64,000 nucleotides of DNA from contig JAIWNI010000027.1 of the NCBI GenBank assembly GCA_025331435.1, positions 124,001 to 188,000 on the forward strand, given 5' to 3'. The notes beneath the pieces are model-generated. The model had not been told where the DNA came from. It was given only the letters and a program-made list of their open reading frames with translations, and did no database searches. Positions 59,014 through 64,000 of the stretch are shown in pieces. Position 1 is the stretch's first letter. Every line of letters starts with the position of its first letter. The position numbers and the translations under genes are program-made. The DNA is from Choanephora cucurbitarum (Eukaryota > Mucoromycota > Mucoromycetes > Mucorales > Choanephoraceae).

Positions 59014-60903
59014 CTAATCCTCATCTGAATCATTCTCTACTTCTTCAAATCGACCTTGATTCTCTCGCATGGCCTTAGCAATTGGATTCTCCACATCGAT
59101 AATGCCTGTCTTCTTGAGTCGTTCAAATAACACAAATAGCCTTTCAGCTTCTCTTTCCTTTTCTTCATCTGTCATATCACTTAGATCAGGACCCTTGGAT
59201 TCAGAGGCAGTGTATTGACCAGTAATAGGGTTGATATCCTGACTGTCATCCTCTGCTTGTCCCTGTGGAAGGTCCATGGGAATTCCCTTATTGACCAAAT
59301 AACCAGCTGCATTACCATAGCCTACCTGTTGTACCAATTGACCCGCTATAGAAGGATGCATGAATCAGAAATGGCTGATATCCACTTTTTGCATAAAAAT
59401 TGCTTTTTACCATCTTTGTTACATAGTAAAAATAAGATTTCACAGACTGCACTTCTTGATTGAGGCATCATGGTACTGGTCATCAATCGAATCAGATAAG
59501 CAGATAGACTATCACCTTCATTCACAGGCACACTTCGATCTCTACAGTAAACCAAACAAGTTTAGACAGATACTCTATAGCTTCAATACTATCCTACGTT
59601 TGACTGGGTAACATGCGAGTAGACAGAAAAGGAATGACATAGGGACATGCTTCAATGATATTAGCAAGCACCAACAAGACAGGTGCTACAGCAGCATCTG
59701 CTTGAAGGTGATTGACATTGTTATGATCAGGATCACCACTGGGCAACAACGCATGAAGTGCCTGATCCAACACATCCACAAAATGATTGACAACATAACG
59801 CCCTCCTTCTTCTACTGTGCTGTACTTTTGACTGATCCAGTCCTTTTGAGAACGCCACACTTCCACAGAGATATCATAGGGGAACTGCATCATGGCATGG
59901 AAACATTGAGAATGAGGAGGGATCAATGGTTGAGGCTTAGGGAAGGGAATATCAAACAACATACGATAGATAGGCACTAAACACTGCTTAAAGACCACAC
60001 ACGCATCCTGTTGATCTTCAGAACGAGCATCTACCAACAACAGATTAAACAACAACTTTAAGGCTTCACTCATGACAGTCGATGGATTGATAGGACCTTC
60101 ACGATCCATCTTTTTTTCTAGCGTATCGACCTGGCAAGTCAGGATCTAATTGGAGGAGTATTAAGGGATCGAAATACAAAAAAGTCATCTCACAACGTTA
60201 CCTTTTCAATAGGAGTTGCAATGTCGTTTTGGATCAATTGATGGACTAAATCTGGACGACTGATGGTCATGAAGAACAAGATACGACAGCCTAGAAACTG
60301 AGCCTCTAGACTGAGTGGATCTTGTTTGATTAAGGCTAAACAGCCATCAATCACACCTTCTTGTTCCAAGTGGATCTTGCATTCATCGTTTAAATAGATA
60401 CTGTTGGCAATCACCTTCAGTGCCTCACGAGAGACAGGTGTATCTATCGGTGTAGATTGAATACCAGCTAATTTGGTTAATGAGATCATGGCCTAAATAG
60501 CAGTAAGTTAAAAAAAAAAAAGAATCAAGATCCAATAAGTACATTTACCTCTTTTGTATAGATAGGATCTGATCCTATTGGATTTCGACTTAATGTTCGC
60601 ATCACAGAAAGTGCTTGTACTTGTACTGTATTTCATTCAAAAGAAAAAAAATGAGTAAGTTTATGTCATCATATAAACTATAAACAAGTTACATTTTTCA
60701 TCCCATTCTTGTTTAGCCAAATCTGTTAAAAGTGCATTTAAAAATCCACTCTTTTCCTTTGACGAGTTGACTATATAAAAATAAAAAAAGTTAGCGCATA
60801 ATAAAACTATAAATAAACACTTACAGTTATAACGGTTTTCAACTCCATTAAGGAATTCATAAAGATCTTCTTTAGGTGTCTTTCGATAAGCTTCTAATGG
60901 CAT
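59014..60903 (-). CDS. RIC8: Ric8/synembryn, G-alpha guanine nucleotide exchange factor and chaperone
   Basis: Armadillo-like helical protein that folds and activates heterotrimeric G-alpha subunits in the cytoplasm. At least seven exons join in frame: MPLEAYRKTPKEDLYEFLNG; KSGFLNALLTDLAKQEWDE; VQALSVMRTLSRNPIGSDPI; AMISLTKLAGIQ with GVIDGCLALIKQDPLSLEAQ; ILTCQVDTLEKKMDREGPIN, STVMSEALKLLFNLL and FDIPFPKP; DRSVPVNEGDSLSAYLIRLM; AGQLVQQVGYGNAAGYLVNK. It ends in an acidic, Asp/Glu-rich tail. The order RTLSR...LAGI, ALK+LFN+ and QVGYGNAAG(Y/F)L is characteristic of Ric8. The ATG at 60,903 is preferred; an upstream exon ending SSSIL at 60,957 could extend the N-terminus from 61,013. It is divergent from the thioesterase gene. 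Confidence 0.86.
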
Positions 60904-61106
60904 ACTGTATTAAAATGAAAGAAAAAAAGAAGAAAATTAAATAATTGAAAAGGTACCTTAAAATAGAAGAAGACAATCGGACTTTCTGATAGCTTGTTTC
61001 AAACTTGTTCATGTCTCCAAAAAAGGAAATCAAACGACGTTTATCACCAAAGTCTTATATGCAATGAATGGATGAGAAAAAAAATTTTTTTTTACTGTTT
61101 CACATT

Positions 61107-61937
61107 ATGTCTTTGACTTCAGTAATTATTTCAGCCAAAGCCAAACAGACAGCTACTGTTGTTTGGTGTCATGGTTTAGGTGATTCAGGTGCTGGTTGGT
61201 CATTTATTGGAGAAGAATTAGGTCAATTGTTTCCTTATGTCAAATGGGTTTTACCTAACGCGTAAATGTCACATCTGTCATCGACTTCTTATTCAACTAA
61301 CTCTATTGAACAGACCTGTTCGTCCTATTGCTCTTAATGGAGGTTTCCCTATGCCAGGTAAATTCACTTGATTGTATTTACAAAAAGACTAAATACCCTA
61401 GTGTAGGTTGGTTTGATTTGCACAGTTTAGACAAAAGTATGTTGGATAATGAAGATGAAAAGGGCATCATGGCATCATCTGCTTCCATCAACCAATTGAT
61501 TCAAGAAGAAATCAACCAAGGCATTCCTGCTGAACGTATCATCTTGGGTGGTTTCTCTCAAGGTGCCTGTCTTTCTCTTGTCACCGGCTTAAGTTCTCAA
61601 CACAAGTTGGGTGGTGTTATTGCCTGTAGTGGCTGGCTTGGTCTGTCCAGCAAATTTGCTAATGTAAGTTCTTAAAAAAAAAGATCTCTTCTATAATAAA
61701 ATGAACTGAAGTCTATAAGCTTAGATTGCCTCAGACACCAACAAACAGACACCTATCTTGATGTGTCATGGTGATAGAGATCCTGTTGTTCGTTATGAAT
61801 ATGGTCAAGAATCAGCCAACAGGTTAAAATCGTTAGGCTACCCAATCTCCTTTAAGACCTATCCTGGTTTAGTTCATTCTGCCAATGAACAAGAATTAGC
61901 AGATATTGCTCAATTCATCAAAAAGGTCATTCCTTAA
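61107..61937 (+). CDS. Acyl-protein thioesterase (APT1/lysophospholipase family)
   Basis: Alpha/beta hydrolase that removes palmitoyl groups from cytosolic proteins such as G-alpha subunits. Exons 61,107-61,261, 61,314-61,357, 61,407-61,663 and 61,725-61,937 give about 222 residues. The family motifs are clear: VVWCHGLGDSGAGW (oxyanion region), PVRPIALNGGFPMPGWFDL, the nucleophile elbow GGFSQGACLS, the catalytic Asp in CHGDRDPVV and the His in GLVHSANEQE. There is no signal peptide. It lies next to Ric8, a G-alpha chaperone, which may be coincidence. It ends 13 bp from the convergent proteasome gene. Confidence 0.93.
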
Positions 61938-61950
61938 AAATATGATTTAT

Positions 61951-62594
61951 TTATAATTCAACATCATGAACACCATCCTTATCAACCAATTGAACCTTGA
62001 ATTTGGGTAAATTGACAATAAATCTCGTCTTGAGTTCTTGTATACACATGCCCAACAACTTCTTTGCTTCCTCAACAGTCATGTTCTCCTTATAATATCT
62101 ATCCATCAGTGATGTACAGAAATAAGCACCATAGCCTTGTGCACAGAAAGGCAATTTAGCCATAGCACCAAGATAATCAATCCAATAAAGTTCAGGCTGT
62201 TGTGTCTTTGTATCATAACCACCAATAATCAAATTAACAGAATAAGGATGCTAACTTAGAGTGTAAGCAAACTTTGCTGTCTTTTTTTTTTTATTTTGCC
62301 TGAACTTACTCTGCTTCTAAGTGAATCAGCCAACTCACGACGAGTGAAGGTAGCTGTGGCTTTAGGACTTAATTCAAGACCGTTTCGAATACCATATAAC
62401 TTGATGTTGCGTTGAATGTATTCAGCAAAGTTGACGGTATCACCAGGCTCACCTGTATAGAGCATGACTGTATGCGCGTTCAGTTCGCGTGATTTATTTT
62501 CAGTTCCCTTCATCACCACAATACTACGGGCACTGACAGTATCAGCTGCAAGTAAAGAAAAGCCATTGCCTGTGATTCCAAAAAGACACTCCAT
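61951..62594 (-). CDS. PRE1: 20S proteasome subunit beta type-2 (beta-4, Pre1)
   Basis: Structural beta subunit of the 20S core particle. Exon 1 (62,594-62,310) gives MECLFGITGNGFSLLAADTV, ARSIVVMKGTENK, HTVMLYTGEPGDTVNFAEYI and RRELADSLRSR. Exon 2 (62,250-61,951) gives HPYSVNLIIGGYDTKTQQPE, LYWIDYLGAMAKLPFCAQGY and the end KDGVHDVEL. The start lacks a catalytic N-terminal threonine and propeptide, as expected of the inactive beta-4 subunit. The length of 194 residues matches the family. The single intron is 59 nt. No PACE-like element was confirmed upstream. Confidence 0.94.
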
Positions 62595-63349
62595 TATGAT
62601 TAAGTTGAATAATAAAAAAAGAGAGAGAGAAAAATGGAATTTAAGCTGTACCTCAAATTTTGAACGCGTGTGCATTGCGTACCAAATAGAAAAAAAAAAA
62701 AGTGACTCGCACTACCTTGGATTCAATGAATGGAAAATTGGTGTCGTCATATATTTTATTTTATTTTACTTGTTTCTAACAGTGTTTATTCTAATACAAA
62801 GAAAGCCTTTAGTAACAGTTGAACAAAAGAGAGATTCATGACTAAGAAGAGAGATTCAGCGGATGAACAAAAAATAAGCTTAAACTATGTGTTCATGAAG
62901 TTGAACTGTATTGATGAGAACAATACCTTCTTACTGTTATCTAACAAACGAAGGTCTCTCTAATGTCATGACTGATATATTATTGAAAAGGTAGCTTAAT
63001 CTATTAAGTTGTTTATATATATCAGATCTGTATCTAGCCCCTACTGTTGAGTTAACCCTCTCCCTCTATTGATACATAAACATAACTGATTCGCTTACAA
63101 TTAGAATTTGTAAATCTCTAATTTCCCTTTTGTGATTTGAATTTGATTCTTAGAATGATTCATTGCATATCGAATTGACATCATGTGTCATCCGGAAAAA
63201 AGTTATTATGCCGCATCATTGGGGTTGAGCTTAATTCGGATAAAATATTCTACTCCCGGGTCTTAATCATTTGTCCGAACCTATATAAAGACAATAAAAA
63301 AAAAGTTTTTTTTCTTTTCTTTTCTTTTCTCTTTCTCTCCTTGACTATA
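62595..63349. other. Intergenic between divergent genes
   Basis: 755 bp between the PRE1 start codon and the transporter start codon. No gene is seen. A CT-rich leader immediately precedes the transporter ATG. Confidence 0.55.
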
Positions 63350-64000
63350 ATGGAACCAAAAGGCAATTTAGATGTTGCATTAGAAGAAGATGTTGTCATG
63401 ACACCCAGATCATCAGCCAATTACGATGAGTTAAATGGAATGACATTGACACCTCATCAGCATCATGATCTAGAGAAGATAGGCACCACAAAGACAGAAC
63501 GCTATGACGCAGAGCATGGAGGACTACATCCTATTGCACCTCAAGAGACAAGTAAACTAACAACAAGTTCAATTCTAATTGATTATCAGCTCTAACCTAG
63601 TATCTGTCTAGATGTCACTATTGCCAGTATTGTCCAGGTACCAGATGATGCCTTTTATGCAGGTATTCCTGATGGAGGTTATGGCTGGTAAAGTTGTCAT
63701 TTTTTTCATTTCAGATTTTTATTTTGAAACTCATCTCAATAGGTAAATAGGGTGGTATCCTTTGTTGGTTTCTTGCTTAACTTTATTATGTTTGGTGTGG
63801 CTTCTATTTGGGGTAAAGTAAGAAATAGAGAAAGATGAATCGATAGACTGACAATTGTTTTTAAGGTGTCTTTTCCAATGCTTATGCAACCACTGTCTTA
63901 AAAGATAAAGCGACCACCATTGAACTGATGGGTGTAGGTTCAGTCTTGGTCATCTGTCTCAACGTCTTTTCACCTGCCAGTCCTGTCTTGGCTGCTCGTT
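63350..64000 (+). CDS. Monocarboxylate-type MFS transporter (5' part)
   Basis: Runs off the window. Exons 63,350-63,551, 63,612-63,687, 63,751-63,812 and 63,866 onward join in frame. A hydrophilic cytoplasmic N-terminus of about 75 residues (MEPKGNLDVALEEDVVMTPR) is followed by IPDGGYGWVVSFVGFLLNFI (the conserved DGG.GW at the start of helix 1), GVASIWGVFSNAYATTVL, then MGVGSVLVICLNVFSPASPV. This pattern is typical of SLC16/Mch-type fungal monocarboxylate permeases, which move small organic acids across membranes. Substrate and membrane cannot be assigned from the fragment. Confidence 0.87.

Overview
The window is nuclear DNA of a filamentous fungus, most likely an early-diverging Mucoromycota (Mucorales-like) species. 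The evidence is AT-rich sequence, many short GT-AG introns (about 35-65 nt), tight convergent gene pairs, fungal bZIP proteins with a C-terminal DUF3425-type region, a Slt2-type MAP kinase, and many decayed LINE copies. The species cannot be named from the sequence.

Two compact 'core' islands flank a repeat-rich interior. Left core (1-11,060): the 3' part of an SLT2/MPK1 MAP kinase, a mitochondrial adenylate kinase, a Ty3/gypsy relic with a GCR1-type DNA-binding remnant beside it, an MTP18-family mitochondrial fission protein, a small predicted mitochondrial protein and an alternative NADH dehydrogenase. Four of these genes have probable mitochondrial roles. Right core (about 50,350-64,000): two divergent bZIP-DUF3425 paralogs, a hotdog-fold HTD2-like dehydratase, a TPR-MYND protein, a Ric8/synembryn GEF, an acyl-protein thioesterase, the proteasome beta-4 subunit and the start of a monocarboxylate-type MFS transporter.

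The interior (about 11.1-50 kb) has few ordinary genes: a multi-exon Rogdi/Rav2-like gene and possibly one or two unidentified ones. The rest is LINE copies (one with an exact 17-bp target-site duplication), LTR remnants, a Tc1-like transposon, a near-perfect 103-bp palindrome and a 125-bp hairpin.

The most striking content is a family of single-pass, signal-peptide-bearing kelch beta-propeller proteins. Three near-identical eight-exon genes (A 17,458-19,387; B 32,338-34,279; C 43,736-45,624) lie in direct orientation inside copied segments of up to 4.7 kb. A divergent fourth relative (D 47,976-49,884) lies on the opposite strand. Copy C is a mosaic: most of its 5' flank matches B and its 3' flank matches A, which suggests gene conversion. 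The extracellular exons differ more than the surrounding non-coding DNA. This looks like an actively diversifying cell-surface family in a transposon-rich island.
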